Source: Ichthyophis bannanicus
Taxonomy: Eukaryota; Chordata; Amphibia; Gymnophiona; Ichthyophiidae
DNA: 64,000 bases
Reading direction: 5' to 3'
NCBI GenBank assembly: GCA_033557465.1
Contig: CM066037.1
Location: 513,414,686 to 513,478,685, forward strand
The notes beneath the pieces were generated by a model. It saw nothing but the letters and a program-made list of their open reading frames with translations. It did not search any database and had not been told where the DNA came from. Both the position numbers and the translations under genes were made by a program. Below are positions 31,736 to 43,559 of the stretch, in pieces (within the stretch, counting starts at the first letter, position 1; each line of letters begins with the position of its first letter).

Positions 31736-32199
31736 ATTGCCTTACCAAGTGCAACTCCAAAAATACATTATAAAATACTAGCCTAAGTGGCAGAACTTTT
31801 GCACCTTAAGTTAAGACACCAGCAATACACTGTGCGTAGATCTTGCAAGAATACGTGCAAATTATAGTATTTTACAATATACGTGTACTTGTGTACTCTG
31901 TGCACACTCTGCTAAACTCCGCTCATCTGCACACCCACCAGCAAGGTACATGTAAGAGCTAATTTACACCAATATATGGCCACATATGCACATAAATGAC
32001 TACCATATCTCCAGTTAGGTGTGTACTTGGTGCCTAAATGTATGCATCCTCTTATAAAATTACCTCGGGGCAGTTTCTCCAAATGGGTTAGTTTTGCGCA
32101 TACCATGACAGTTGTGAACTTAAGCCAGGGCATGGGGAGTATTACCTCAGTTTCTCAAATTTACTGCTAAGGCTCAGTGTAGTACATACATATTGCCAA
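31736..32199. other. Unassigned AT-rich repeat-like DNA
   Basis: Contains 'tgtgcacactctg' and 'gtgtgtacttggtgcc' phrases of the old dispersed type noted at 29,134-29,740. No gene is seen. Confidence 0.4.
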
Positions 32200-35100
32200 A
32201 GAGAGCTTCCTACTGGAGTTTGTAAGATGTAACATGCATGGGGAGTTTGTCAAGATGTCCTTGGAAATTCTTCTTTATCAAGCCTGTGGCACGCAACACG
32301 ATGGGAAATATTTCTGTATCTTTCTGCCACATTTTCTTGGTCTCTGCATTTCTTGGTACTTCAGGATCTTCTGCCGCTCCACGTGATTCACAGAATAATC
32401 ATTAGGAACAGATGCTTCAATTATCAATGCCATCCTGGTGTTTTTCTCCTTAACCACTATATCCGGCTTCCTCGCATCCAGCCTTTTATTGGTCGGAATG
32501 GGAGTATCCCAGGTGCTCATAACCTCCTCATTCTCTTATGGCCTGATCCCAGTGCTTTTCGGGCACAGTGATGTTGTAGTGCTGACAGAGTTTCCAATGG
32601 ATGAGGTGCACTATTTTATTATGTCTTTCTGCCTTCAGAACTTCACAGCCAGCTATGAGGTGAATCACCATTTCCAGGTCTTTCTTACAGAATCAACATA
32701 TGTCTGTGTTGCCAGGTTTTTCAATGCTCACTGTAAACCATTTCATCTGTAAACCACTGTCTTGGGCTGCAACTATCAACCTCTCAACCTTCGGTTTCAG
32801 TTCACCCTTCCTTAAACATTCATGTGTCTGTTCTTGATCGACAAAGCGTTCCTGGAATAACACACTGTAATTCCCACTGTATTTGTGCATTTGCCACTTA
32901 TTTTTCCTTGTTTGTTGATCTAATTCCTTGAAGAGTTTTTTCTCTTGTTTTGCAAATTCTGTTACTGCCTTCCCTGTGCATGCTTGTGGAGTTTCACTCA
33001 TTCCTTTTAGTCATCAGAGCGCTTGTGCTAGTTTGATGATGGAGGCAGATTCTGTATGTTTACTCTCATATTTCAGCACTTTTTGCGTATTTGGATCCAA
33101 GGATGCAGTTAAGTAGGCCCGGAGGCCTATGATGGTAACTCTGTATGTTTAATCAATCTCTATGAGTCCTAGCCCTCCTTCAACTCTAGGGATGTACAGT
33201 CTTGGCATACACGGATTCTTGTAAATCACTTCATGGGCATGGGGTTTTTGTGTTGGCACATCCAGTTTTTCAAGATCTCTAAGAGGCAATTCCACAACCC
33301 CAAAGCTGTATGAACGTACAGGAATTGTCAGCTAATTGATGGCTTGTATCTTATTCCATGATGTTAAAGCACTTTTCAAAATGATTTTAATCTCCTGTAG
33401 TATTCTTTACTGATCTTTTCTCTCAGCAATTTCTGCTTGGGTGTCGTTTCTTCTTCCACTCCGAGATACTTTACACCTTCCTGTTCAAGGTCCTTGATGT
33501 CATAGCCTTCAGCCAAGGAGATGTTTTCTGTTTTTCTCAATTTTTCTCTGGAATAAAAGTTGTCTTAGCACAGTTGTCAAGGCCAAAGGTCATCCTGATG
33601 TCATCAGAAAACTCTTTTCACCACATGAAGTTGTTCTGCTAATTGTTGGTCGCTGGAACTATAGAACTATAGAACTTCAGATCGTCTACAAATAATCAAT
33701 GAGATGTTGTTTCTGGGTTGTTACTTTCTTTAGGATTCATGCTAAATCCATATCCCAAAGATTTGATAAGAGTACTCAATGGATTAAGCACCACACAAAA
33801 CAAAAGGGGTGACAGGGAATCCCCCTGAAATATTCCTTGCTGGATCCTGATGTTAGGAATGATATGCTGACCATCTTCATAGAGTGTGGTCTGCTACATT
33901 GTCATGGTTGAACTTAATGTACTCTATCAAAGCAGGATTTATTTTATACATTTCAAGACAATTTATTATCCATGTCAAAAACTTTCTTATAATCAATCCA
34001 TGCTATTCTGAGATTTCTGCTTTTTTTTAGCACTGGCCATGATTGTCTTATTCAACATTAACTGGTCTTTGGTGGCATATACCCCTCTCTTGTTGCCCTT
34101 TTTCTCTATTGCCATGATGCTATTAGACTCAATATGATCATATATTCTTTCTACATCTATTGCAGTGAACAGCTTATAGATTTTAGGTAGACAAGTTATC
34201 GGTCTGTAATTGTTGGGCGTGTTACTTAGATATCTTTTTGGAAGGAGAAATGTTCTTCCTGTAGTAAACCATTGTAGTGTTAAGTCTGGCTGCTTAAACA
34301 ATTGATTTTTTCAATTCACCCAGGTCTGGGTGGAATGATGCTAACTGTTTGAGCCAAAAGTTGGTTACTCCATCTGGGCCCGGGCTCTTCCAATTTGGGG
34401 TTGCTTTAACCCGCTTTCCAGCGTCTTTTGTTGTTACTGCAGGCCATTCCATAGGTTTGTTGTTTACTTTTTCTAAATGCTCCTGTATGCAGGGAAACCA
34501 TTCTACTTCTTGATTGTGCTATATAGGGTCCTCGTATAGTTTTCTTCAGAAGCTTTCTGTTTCGGCTTTGCTTGGTGGTGCTTTTATTAGCTACATGTCC
34601 TTTCCAAATTCCCTGTAGAATTGTTTTGGGTTCTCTCTAAATAGCTTATTTTGATATCTTTCTTTTCAGTTTTCTTCATATCTTTGCAGTTTTTGCACTT
34701 CTGTTGCTACTTTCAATTTATTGTTGGAAAATACACATTTCAGGTCTTCTTCTGTTAATGCAGCATGCTTCAGCTTGATGTTTGGATCTTCCTTAATCTC
34801 TTTGATGATCTTAATCCTTTTAGATACCCGTCTATCAGGGATACCTCTGCATGCAATGACTGTATTTTTCCCTCAATGACCTTTTTCCAAGGAGAAACTG
34901 TTATTGTTTTCTTTTTCTTCTGGCCCTGCCCTTTAGCTGGTATTATATTTGCAGTAATAATTTTAACTGCACAATACTCTATTCAATTTATTTTAATGAT
35001 GTCAACAAATGGTCCCTTTAAAGTAGATATGGCCTTGTTCATCTTTATAATCATTCTTTTAACCTTAGGTGTTAAATTTAACTCAGGTAATCTTTCCCTT

Positions 35101-35340
35101 GCCTGAAACCCAGCATACTCATCTTTCTCCAAGTGAATTCCTCCACCTCTGGGTCTTCCTCCTTTTCTTCATCCTCTTCAGTTGATTGGTTGACCTGTCC
35201 TGTAGTTACCTGACTCTCCTGCAGTTCCAGATCTCCAAGCCCCATCTCCCCCTCGACTGCTCTTTCTGTTTCTGTGTATTCCTTTCTCCTGGTACTCTCA
35301 CCCAAGTCATCTCCTCCTCCCTGTATTTCCAATGTGTGTA
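32200..35340 (-). pseudogene. LINE with restriction-like endonuclease (R4/Dong/Hero-like), decayed
   Basis: With many frameshifts the minus strand reads as one long protein. From its start it has an acidic N-terminal part (near 35,332-35,078), NPKQFYREFGKD (near 34,590-34,620), ATPNWKSPGPDGV (34,373-34,411), NYRPITCLPKIYKLFT (near 34,190), QGDSLSPLLFC (near 33,800-33,835), a FVDDLK-type catalytic box (near 33,680), LKPKVERLIVAAQDSG (near 32,760-32,810) and a C-terminal RKPDIVVKEKNTR...LIIEASVPND (near 32,400-32,480). The last block is the PD-(D/E)xK-like nuclease seen in R2/R4-type LINEs. It uses IIEA where I expect LIDVA. It is almost full length but dead. The exact clade is uncertain. Confidence 0.8.
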
Positions 35341-36384
35341 CATGTGTATTTTATAAAATACATGTTTATATTACAGCTCTACCCCATTTTTACCCAACTA
35401 CACCTCCAGGTGCTTGCTATACCATTCATAGGACTAAAAGACATTATAGTGGTTTATAATACTATAGAAGAAACAGAGAGGGGAGGGAAGAAAAAAAAGA
35501 GAAGTAGGGGAATATACAATTCTTCAAGGCAGCAACCAGGAAAAGTAGACTAAGCAGGTGAGGGCGGGGGGGGGGGGGGGAGGGGGGTGTAGAAGGGGAT
35601 GTTCAACAAGTGAGGGAGGCCAAGGAGGGCAACCTTAGCTACAGTACCAGGGGACAGAGGAAGGGAGAGTTGAATAAGCCAGGTCTTGAGGATTCCTGAC
35701 AGAGGAAAAGAGGAAGAGTTCCACAGGGATATCACATAAAAGTAGATGTGATCTTGTGGTGTGCCTGCTTTTCACGTGTGTATATTGGCACATTTTAGAA
35801 TGTTTTCTCGTGCAAAACATGCTTCACATGTGGAAAACATTTTATAAAATGACCCTCTTAAAAACTATTCTGCCTGGTAGTTTTTTAGCTAATATATTTC
35901 GCAATGGGCAGAGGTTTGCCCTGGAATGAATATATGGTCATGTCCTGTTTCACTAGAGGCATATATACTAAGATTCATACAAGTAGCATGTATTCAGCCT
36001 TGAAAATGACTAGAGGATTGGTGCTTGACCCATGCTACAAAATGGAGGCATGCTCAGCATGTTACCATTCTAAGCGCAACATCGCCAGGGAACATGTGCC
36101 AAAAATGTCCCCACTACCCTCAATGTTCACATTTCACCCCCGAACCGCCCGGTCTCCACCCCAACCATTGCATTTTTTGTGCATGGTAAATTTACCATGG
36201 CACATTTGTTACATGCTGAACCTCAGGCTACCAGATGCCCCTAGTTTCACTAATGCAAGATCTAAATAATGAATCATCAGTCTGTCTCAGTGAGGTAATT
36301 TATTTGCAAGTTTGAAATAATGTAGTGAGAAATAATCACATTCTCAAATATATTATGGTCTGCAATAATCAAATGTGTGCCTTT
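35341..36384. other. Unassigned, with a poly-G run
   Basis: A run of about 16 G with neighbouring G runs lies at 35,565-35,587. Sequence at about 35,900-36,180 resembles the non-coding part of the MITE at 25,300-25,480 (aatgactagaggattggtgcttgac; acatgtgcc). No gene is seen. Confidence 0.45.
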
Positions 36385-36540
36385 GAGTCAATGCTGACTC
36401 TTGGTGACCCAGCAGCTCCTGGGTTTTATTGGTAGTGTGACTGGAAGTAAATTACCAGGCCTTTCTTTTGAGGCAGTGGAGGGTTAAGTGCCCACAACCA
36501 CAAGGAGTGCTAGTGGGAATTGAACCTTGGTCTCTTGGAG
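36385..36540 (-). repeat. tRNA-derived SINE, 3' part of a split copy
   Basis: On the minus strand it carries the core phrase (complement of 'ccacaaggagtgctagtggg') and the B-box GGTTCAATTCC near 36,515-36,525. It stops at 36,540, where a hairpin MITE begins. The missing tRNA-like 5' half continues at about 37,000-37,045. Confidence 0.75.
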
Positions 36541-36998
36541 CCTGATATTCGAAGGGCATTTACATGGTTTATAGCCCAATAAACCACGTAAATGCCCTAA
36601 ATCAGGATACTCAATGGCACTTACACGGATAGTGCCATTAAATATCCCCTCCAAAGACCGCTACATGACCCGATGCTCTGCGGTTAACATTGGGGCATGT
36701 TGGGAGCAGAGTGGGGGCGGAGACTGCTGCTAACCGTGTAGCGGCAATATCGCACTGCTTCCCGGTTAGCGATCTGTGGCTAAAACTAGGCCAGCTTTTG
36801 GCTCACCTAGTTTTAGCCGCGAATGCTAACCGGGTAGCGGTGTAATATTTCCGCTACCTGGTCAGCCTTGGCAGCTCTGAGGCATGTGTGGCAACGTCAG
36901 ATATTCAATGCCGTCGCTGCGGCATTGAATATCCAGTATTAAAGGTCGGTGGGCAGGGCTATGTGCCATAGTGGCCCATTGCTCGATATAATATCAGG
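36541..36998. mobile_element. Hairpin MITE inserted in a SINE
   Basis: It starts CCTGATATTCGA and ends TCGATATAATATCAGG, an imperfect terminal inverted repeat. A 44-base hairpin at 36,554-36,597 has arms of the type GGGCATTTAC and GTAAATGCCC. The phrase 'gcatgttgggagc' is shared with the related copy at 38,096-38,575. No clear target duplication is visible at the junctions (tcttggag / accttgat). It encodes nothing. Confidence 0.7.
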
Positions 36999-37045
36999 AC
37001 CTTGATTACCAAGCCAGAGCTCTAACCACTAGACTACTCCTCTAG
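36999..37045 (-). repeat. tRNA-derived SINE, 5' part of a split copy
   Basis: The minus strand carries the A-box-like TAGTCTAGTGG and the anticodon-arm-like segment. The unbroken equivalent is at 41,629-41,685. Confidence 0.7.
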
Positions 37046-38095
37046 TCCATATATTATGGTCTAGGTTTACTAAAAGTCGTTCTCATGTGCCACCACACAT
37101 CAACGTGCTCTTTATCAAGATTCCATTTTCCGTAGTAAGAGCTATTTCGTAATAAATCATTTGCATGTGCTAACATGGTGGTGCACTTTGGTAAAACGCT
37201 ATCTTTTCCTAGCTCATTGGCATGCTAGTGATGGCAAGACAAGTTTAGATATCGCAGCATTTTGTTTTATACTCTCACATCCCAGTCTGCTTTAAAGGTA
37301 ATAGGCAAATATTTTATCAAAACATTTGTGCCTCTGTTCTGCCAAAATCCTGCAGCTGTTCACTTCATTATACTGTTTCTCATGCTCCAAAAAAAAAAAA
37401 AGAAAAAGATTCTGGCTAGCTCTTAGAAAGTGACTTAGTCTATTAAACTGAGCAAATACGTTTGGGATCCAGAAAATGACAATACAAGCAATCTTAAGGT
37501 CTCATTGTCCTTAATGACTTGAACTCAATACATAGACTACGGTGAAATCACAAGAATGCCCTGTGGAACATTTTCCAATAATCCAATAACCACCAGAAAA
37601 TGACACAGGTCTACAAATGAGATTGGCAAGTACTGTGTAATAGGGCATGCGCAGGGCCATCATTTTCTTCATTTTCCGGCCAAACAAACCGAATTTTTTA
37701 ACGTTTGTCATAATTGCTCATCTACTGCATGCACAACTTGCTTCTGAATTTGTATGCCTGCGAATTAATGCACACACAATTGATATACAAGTGCCCAAGC
37801 AATCTGCGTGCATGTTTAATTTTTAGGCACACAGATGAATGCCGAAACAAACCTGAAATGCAGAGGCCTACTGGGTAACATTGAGAATCCTCCCAATTTT
37901 TGGCTACAGAGCCTCCTCATTTCCAATAGGGCATGGATTTGTAACTGCCATTCTATCATTTGTAGCTGCTATCCTTCCTAAAATGTGCCTTTAAATACAT
38001 AAAACAATCCCAAAATAATATAAAGCATAATCAAAACCATTTAGACTCCTTACGGATTGCTATTAAAAGTCTTCTGAAAAAGAAAAGCATTTAGG
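37046..38095. other. Unassigned AT-rich DNA
   Basis: The segment at about 37,062-37,260 begins 'ggtttactaaaag', similar to the edge of the repeats at 25,276 and 43,500, so it may be another old MITE of that group. The rest shows nothing recognisable. Confidence 0.4.
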
Positions 38096-38575
38096 GCCCA
38101 ATTTTCAAAGGCATTTAGATGGGTAACTGCCCTAGTTACCCGTGTAAATGCCTTAACAGGGAATTTTCAAAGATACCTACATGGGTAGGCCTTTTGAAAA
38201 TTCCCTGGTTTGTCCCTTATGTGTGCCGATGCTATGCAGGGCATGTTGGGAGCGTTCTGGGGTGGTGTGGAGGTGGGCCATGGCGCTACCCGTGTAGCAC
38301 CGATTTTTGATGTTACACGGTTAGCACTCTGCGCCTTAAAGATAATCAAGGGAAACCCATGCCTATGTGTAAGGCGCCGGGGCCAACAGTGCTGCATTGA
38401 AAATCGGTGCTACATGGGTAGCTCCTAAGGCCTCCTAGCTGTGCAGTGATACCCGGATTTTCAATGTCGGAGCTGCATATGACCCCAGCATGGAAAATCC
38501 AGGTTAGGCTGGAGGGGGGTGGGCTATGCGCCTATGTGGCTCATAGAACCGCTCAGATCAATATCAGGCACTTAA
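38096..38575. mobile_element. Hairpin MITE, second copy
   Basis: Related to 36,541-36,998. It has a hairpin at about 38,109-38,153 (GGCATTTAGATGGGTAACT pairing with the GTTACCCGTGTAAATGCC side), the phrase 'gcatgttgggagcg' and an end in 'caatatcaggca'. The left end (ggcccaattttcaaa) is diverged from the other copy, so this may be a sister family. It encodes nothing. Confidence 0.6.
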
Positions 38576-38599
38576 TGTCTTTCAAAAAGAAAAAAAAAT

Positions 38600-38860
38600 A
38601 AAGACTTCAGATGCAAAGAAGACACAGAAAAGGATGGCAGATAAGAAGTATAAGGCCCATTGAGTCTGCCCAGTTTACTTCCTCTGTAAGAGCAGAAACT
38701 CCAGTTGACCTCTGGGTGTTCTTTCACTCCTTCACAAGTAAGAATTCTCCGCACTTAACCCCCCTTTCTTGAATTCAGTTCTTGTTTTGGTCTTTGCTTG
38801 CACCACTGGGAGGCTGTTCGATGCCTATGGAGGTCATTCCAGAAACTGAATAAGGGATTG
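38600..38860 (-). mobile_element. Possible LINE 3' untranslated fragment
   Basis: Phrases such as 'cccattgagtctgcccag' and 'caccactgggaggctgttc' are familiar to me from repetitive LINE 3' regions of tetrapods. No coding block remains. The orientation is a guess. Confidence 0.35.
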
Positions 38861-40660
38861 CGCAGGCACCGGGGAAGTTTAGCTGCCGCAAATGTCTGCG
38901 AGCACATTCCGGTACATAGCGTCCATGGATGTTTATCTCGCTAACACGGGGATCTCAGAAGATGTGCAGGAGGTGTGGATTGGGGGCGTGGTTTGCCACA
39001 GAGAAGTATAAAGCGTATTTAGGAAAAGCCCGTTTATATTTTGGGAGGTCCCCGCAGACATGCCCATCATATCTGCCGGAGACATGGAATAAGGTCAGTA
39101 TTTAGAAAATATTCTGCTGTGTTCGTATAAAGGTGGTGACTAGACTATTCTAAACTGGTGGACTGCAGCATGGAAAAACATCACACGATGCATTTATAAA
39201 GAACAGAAATCAGAGGTGTGGGAATCTTGTCAGCTAAAGAGGCATTAAAAACTACCCTTAAAGAAATATTAAGAAGAGCAATAGCGATTATTCTGGCCAT
39301 GCTGACATTTGCTGTTTGTGCTAAAGGAGCTAACCTATGGGACCCTAACAATTCCTGTGTCCTGAAAAATGAGACTGTTTATGTTTATGTTTATTGCATT
39401 TGATAAAAACCGCCTTTCTGCAATAACGAAGGCGGTGTACATTTGAGACTGTTGATGTAGGAATAGTATGTGAGTGAGTTTGGAAAGGATTCTTGTTTGG
39501 GTAAGAAACAGAGATCATATTTTTAGTCATAGGATTAGGGCATTTCATAGGATCAGGGCATTTTTTTGGCAGAAGTATGCTTTTGTGACTGAAGGGGGGA
39601 GTGTGTGTGTGTTTGGTATGATGGTTGCATAGGAGGATCTGGTATGCTCATCTGTCTAAAAATGTGCATATTTATAGAGACCGATGATAGTGCTTTTGGG
39701 CATGTATTAGTGCTGTTTGCACTGTTGAACGCTCTTATTCTGAGGGTCTCTTAATATTGAAAGGGATTTGTTTTGACATTTAGCTATGGAGAACCTTTTG
39801 TGATCTTTTTCTGGAATATGTTTCATAAGGTACTCTAATAAGATCATATATTGTTGGTGTGATAGGGCATCATACATCCACTGTACCAGGGCACTGAGAG
39901 ACATGACTGATGTGCCAACATTCTCCAGATTGTTCCATGAAGCCTACATCCTTATCCAGTGCAGGATCTATGAGAGTTGCAAGAGTGGTGATATATCTGG
40001 AGGATGGCTTCTTGGTATGATGGCACAGGGACCTCCCCTTCCATGCCCACACAGGCCTGATCAGGGGAGCAGTGCCATACAGCAGACTGTGTGAAGGCAG
40101 GCAGGGTTGCCCCTCAGATAGCAGATGTATACAGACCAACATAAGCTATGACAGAGAGTGGACATTCTTGCTGTTTACGTATATGTTAAAGAAAGCTTAT
40201 AGAATCTAATTTCATGTAGTGTTTCAGCTGATGTTTTCAGCGAAAGCAGAGGCACACATTTTTATTCATGCAGAGACACATCACAAGGAGTGGTTCACCA
40301 TCGAGGCATCCTCCCAGAGCCCTATAAGGAAAGACACAATTATTTTATGAGCTTTGGGGTTGGCTGTACCTGCTAGCAGAATGCACAGTCCCTGGAGGGT
40401 GTCAAATGGCACATTATTGAAATGACAAATCTTTTCCAAAATATTTACACAAAAGTAAGTCCTGAAGGGTGGATGTGAGGGAATAGTTTAAGCACATCTG
40501 CAGCAGATACAGTGTTTTCCCATTTGCAAAGATCCTGTAAAGTTAAAACTTCCCAGCCCTCGCATAACCTTTTTCAGAATTCAGCTAACAATCTGGAATA
40601 ACTGCATGAAAAAAAAGGAAAAAGCACATTACCGTAGTGCAACTGAAAGACCGATTTAGA
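38861..40660. other. Unassigned DNA, no gene seen
   Basis: The phrase 'cgcctttctgcaataacgaaggcggt' at about 39,411-39,437 forms a small hairpin and resembles the tail segment at 41,718-41,763. The minus-strand frame at 39,870-40,142 has no domain. Confidence 0.4.
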
Positions 40661-40667
40661 CGATAAA

Positions 40668-40904
40668 ATGGCTGCAGCCATCAATGTTCATTCTGATAAC
40701 ATAACAAGAAATTGTTCCACCGTTACTTTTTCTATAGTTTGGTCCTTATTGGTTGTGCTTAGTATTTTAAAGATAGTGGCCTTTGAACACAGAAACCATA
40801 AATCTCGTATTATGTTTAGCTATCTGTCCTTGCTGTTTGGGTTTTTATCAATTGCATTCATGGTAGGAGCTAAGCAGTCTATTAAATTTGTCACATTCAT
40901 TTGA
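40668..40904 (+). CDS. Small hydrophobic ORF, unknown; possible exon or chance
   Basis: A 78-codon frame with a good start context (aaaATGg). It encodes a short N-terminal part with NIT and NCS sequons, a hydrophobic helix (about residues 20-40, FSIVWSLLVVLSILKIV), a basic loop (EHRNHKSR) and a second hydrophobic helix (about 47-67). A possible splice donor, ATG/GTAGGA, lies at about 40,861, which would end an exon after the second helix. No family is recognised. It lies between repeats, with no repeat signature of its own. It could be a chance AT-rich frame. Confidence 0.2.
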   Translation: MAAAINVHSDNITRNCSTVTFSIVWSLLVVLSILKIVAFEHRNHKSRIMFSYLSLLFGFLSIAFMVGAKQSIKFVTFI

Positions 40905-41555
40905 TTCATTCTTAATCTGCAGGTCAAAGGTCATTGGCTAGTGCTAGGTTTTATTGTTAACAGCCTGACGCCAGGCATTTGTACAACACAAAAATGATGC
41001 AGTGCAACGGAGAAGTATCTTAGTGGATTGGAGCAACTTCCAATCCCACTCTCCCACCACCGATGTGCCCTGCAACCTTAAGCAAGTCATTTTGCCCTCC
41101 ATTATTTCAGGTACAGACTTAGCACACGATTCGTTAATGCGGGTTATGCAGATAGAGGGGGTACTTTTATAAACTTTCTTCCGTACATTAAAAAAATATT
41201 TTGAATGCAAAAAAGGACTTTTATAAAATTGCACTACTGCATATGCATGTAAAAAGTGCACACACGGAGTGCGCGCCTGCTTTTAAGTGGTCTGCGTATA
41301 AGTATTCTCAGGGACATAGTTTGGACAGAGCAGAGGTTGAGTTGCAATATATGCATGTATTTTATAAAACCTGCATGTACAACTAGAAGGCATGCACGCA
41401 TTATGCCTTCTTCAGAGTAGCCATAAGTTTATGCATCAGCATTTGTGCACTATTGGGGCTGGATCTGGAAACTTATTTCACAAAGGCGCATGGAGGCCAA
41501 TTCCTTAACATGCATGTCCGGCCCGCAGACACGTCCAAATCAAAAACAGTCCTGA
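40905..41555. other. SINE-core remnant and unassigned repeat
   Basis: The phrase 'aaccttaagcaagtcattttgccctccatt' at about 41,069-41,100 is a decayed MIR-like core on the plus strand. The part at 41,130-41,450 is of the 'tataaaacctgcatgtac' dispersed type. No gene is seen. Confidence 0.45.
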
Positions 41556-41559
41556 TTTC

Positions 41560-41688
41560 ACCCTAATTATGCAACTGTGGTTATAGACTTGCCCAAGGCC
41601 ACAAGGAGTGCTAGTGGGAATTGAACCCTGGTTGCTTGGTTACCAAGCCAGTGTTCTAACCACTAGGCTACCCCTCCACTCTGCATAA
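41560..41688 (-). repeat. tRNA-derived SINE with MIR-like core, minus strand
   Basis: On the minus strand it has an A-box-like TAGCCTAGTGG (complement at 41,660-41,670), a B-box GGTTCAATTCC (complement of 41,617-41,627) and then the core phrase CTTGGGCAAG (complement at 41,589-41,598). This is the best-preserved head in the window and serves as the reference for the split copy at 36,385-37,045. Confidence 0.8.
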
Positions 41689-43555
41689 TCTACACCTAAA
41701 GAATATTTAGTTATTTGAGGCATTAATATACCGCCCATCTGCGATAACGCATTCTAGGTGGTTTGCAATCAGGTACTGTATATGCAGAAAACGGTTTGGA
41801 CATCTACGCACTCACCATATTCTGAAAAGATGGATGTTTCCTAGCCTGCCTGTCTCCGCCATATACTCATGGATGTCTCGGACGGTGTTGTGCTGATGCA
41901 AACTACACATAAATACTGATGTTACATAAATGTTGATGCAAACTAGATATACTAGTCTGTTGCATGCCCAGAACAGTGCAAGGTAATCTCAGTGTACTCA
42001 AAGATATAATAACACCAACTAGAAAGTGATATGTGTGTCATGGTGTACTTTGCCTCAAAACATATATAGCAGTCAAAGCAATCCTTAGTTATTCGTTCAC
42101 TGGTCATCTCTAAAAACAGTCTTAACAATGCTAAGTAGGGACCCTTACCATCCTCACAAAAACTTCATTTAACTTTTAAATTCCTCAAAGGATGCATTGT
42201 ACTGCTGAGTGACATAACAATGTTCTTCAGATGACTATGGCTGTCTGGCTATGGCATCTGTTTCCCACATATCTGAGTACTGGCATTTCACACAGCAGCT
42301 CCCTACATATGGCTACACCTCTTCCATAGAAGTAATATAATACCCAACAGCTTTTCTATAAATACCAACAGTGCTTTTTGCCATTCATTGTCCATTGAAA
42401 TTGTTGTTGCTATTACACAGTAAACTAAATATAGAATTCTTTCTAACTAGGCTGCTATTAGTAAGATTTCCATAAATTGTGTTTGTAGACCTAAATACAG
42501 TAATATGAATGCTAGAATCACCTTTAAGGTTACAGTTTGAACTCGATATGCGAGGAATTAGTCTTATAGTTCCTGTAATGTGCATAGGAACTGCGGTATT
42601 CCGTATGCTGCACTGAAAATATACTCCGTAATGATTACTCAGTCCATAAATCACTGATTTATTATTCAGAATTCAATAGCAGCATCCCAAAATCTTTTTC
42701 CTCCAAATGAACTTTTCCATACTACGACGGGCACCTGGATGCATGCTTTCCTTTAATATATTCTTAGCTGAACACTTGTGGTTTTAGCCCTCTACATTGT
42801 CATGATGGGATAATACTTGCTTCAGAGGAGTATGCCCAGAATATAAGATACGCATAACAGCGCCAATCCCTTTGTATGACACTACACTTTCAGACAAAGA
42901 ACATGCATTTTAATATGGTGTCATTTTATTTACATATTTTTTGTAGTAACAGATCGTGCTGAACTGCTACTTAAGCGAGAACCGCTCTGCAACACTGCAC
43001 TGCATTGATTCAACACTATGGAAAAGTGAGGAGGGGGCCAAGATGTAGAAGAGAAAAAGGTGAATATAAAATCTATCATAAAGATTTGTAACAAGGTTCC
43101 TGTAGTGGGGTGGGGGTAAGCTTCCAAATGGGGTGAATGCAGTCACTAAGATCCTGTCACGGTCTGACAGTAGCACAGGTATGTTTCTAGACTTGGTATA
43201 CCTCACTGTAGCACCAGCCGAATTCATTGCTTCCTGTGTGAGCAATGGCTTTGAGTTAGCTTGATATGGAACAGAATGTCACAAATATCATCCACTGCAG
43301 CACAGTAACATAGTTGTTGCTGGAAGATAAGGACCTCTTTCTACCCAGTCTTCCCAGTTGCCACTGCAAACCCTATTCAGTCTTCAGCGATCTTCCATCC
43401 TTGCCCATACTACCTCCCTCTTTAGCTTTCCCTGTTATGCTAGAATTCCGTTAATGTTTTGCTTACTTCTGAAAAAAACCCACAACAACCCCAAGGAGGT
43501 CGTTTACTAAAAGCTGCTAGCTGTCAGCGTGGGTCTGACACAAGCTAAAGGTACT
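41689..43555. other. Unassigned DNA, no gene seen
   Basis: A tail-like phrase (tataccgcccatctgcgataacgc) lies at 41,728-41,751. From 41,800 to 43,490 nothing is recognised. At 43,497-43,560 a repeat edge 'gtcgtttactaaaagctg' abuts the CR1 copy. Confidence 0.4.
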
Positions 43556-43559
43556 GTAG

